Assembly: GCA_964477485.1 (NCBI GenBank)
Contig: CAYZEE010000001.1
Span: 1-58,903 of the forward strand
Reading direction: 5' to 3'
Length of the DNA: 58,903 nucleotides
Origin: CAYZEE01 sp964477485
GTDB taxonomy: Bacteria > Patescibacteriota > Microgenomatia > Levybacterales > UBA12049
A program made the position numbers and the translations under genes. Below the pieces are notes generated by a model. It had not been told where the DNA came from and did no database searches. It saw nothing but the letters and a program-made list of their open reading frames with translations. Positions 58,719 through 58,903 of this stretch are shown here, piece by piece (position 1 is the first letter of the stretch; each line of letters begins with the position of its first letter).

Positions 58719-58903
58719 GGAATTAGGTTTTTGGGATAACCAAAAATTCATCTCCAGTTGCTTTCATAAACTCCCCTTTTTCTGTTATAGCTTTTTTTGT
58801 CAGGTTTTTTAATAAGGTGGAGTTTAATTGAATAAGTTAAAATACATTTGTGAATAAGTCGTGATACATATTGGAATCTTAAGGATTTAAGATTCTATGC
58901 CAA
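58719..58903. other. Right-edge intergenic sequence
   Basis: No supported gene lies here. On the minus strand a frame ending near 58721 could encode a short MKATGDEFLVIPKT-like peptide, but it has an upstream stop and no clear start. The last 40 bases contain an imperfect inverted repeat (GAATCTTAAG with CTTAAGATTC-like arms). Confidence 0.35.

Overview
The window looks like chromosome from a Candidate Phyla Radiation bacterium (Patescibacteria), most likely of the Microgenomates group. The reasons are AT-rich DNA, very tight gene packing with ATGA overlaps, a DUF4012 protein, a short RecO, a short MurE, a large lineage-style glycosyltransferase block and a reduced dcw (division and cell wall) cluster. 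TGA, TAA and TAG all act as ordinary stops, so this is not one of the CPR groups that recode UGA. No rRNA, tRNA, CRISPR array or transposase was seen. The taxonomic call rests on gene content and was not tested by a search.

Layout. (1) 1-21.3 kb: surface polysaccharide region, with membrane GT-C-like proteins (one fused to an SGNH hydrolase, one fused to an O-antigen-ligase-like half), many GT2 and GT4 glycosyltransferases, two hexapeptide acyltransferases, a methyltransferase, a ManC-type nucleotidyltransferase and a WcaJ-type priming transferase. Two small minus-strand genes (pentapeptide repeat, coiled coil) interrupt it. (2) 21.3-28.3 kb: DUF4012 protein, recO, two small minus-strand envelope genes, then glyS-purF and a small anchored protein. 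(3) 28.3-37.6 kb: first half of the dcw cluster (mraZ, rsmH, ftsL-like, ftsI, short murE, murC, murA), a GlmU-like nucleotidyltransferase and a HAD protein. (4) 37.6-48.4 kb: a cell-surface island with a subtilisin-like protease, small anchored proteins, a membrane glycosyltransferase, four secreted Asn/Thr/Ser/Gly-rich repeat proteins (called A, B, C and D here) and a sortase. (5) 48.5-54.5 kb: second half of the dcw cluster (mraY, ftsW, murG, ftsQ-like, ftsA, ftsZ). (6) 54.5-58.9 kb: a promoter-terminator pair that could make a tiny RNA, a frameshifted NYN/sigma-like gene, a GH18-like gene with a TAG codon inside its hallmark motif, a FecR-like protein and an alpha/beta hydrolase.

The strongest candidate for an undescribed system is the A/B/C/D plus sortase locus (about 42.0-48.4 kb). 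A, C and D share a repeat of about 88-91 residues that opens with a GNG-type turn and carries an NTGGN core; several repeat junctions carry a CGC or CxxC cysteine pair. B has a related but longer repeat. C ends in LPATG plus a membrane helix and overlaps the sortase gene. A and D have strong Shine-Dalgarno sequences and long structured leaders, while many genes elsewhere look leaderless. I infer a sortase-anchored surface fibre or coat made with the cell-wall machinery; the function is not proven.

A second unusual signal is a set of 7-bp (and one 8-bp) coding minisatellites inside loops and interdomain linkers of glycosyltransferases, MurG and others. A third is the frequency of promoters whose -10 box lies 6-10 nt before the start codon, including two divergent promoters that share one -35 site.
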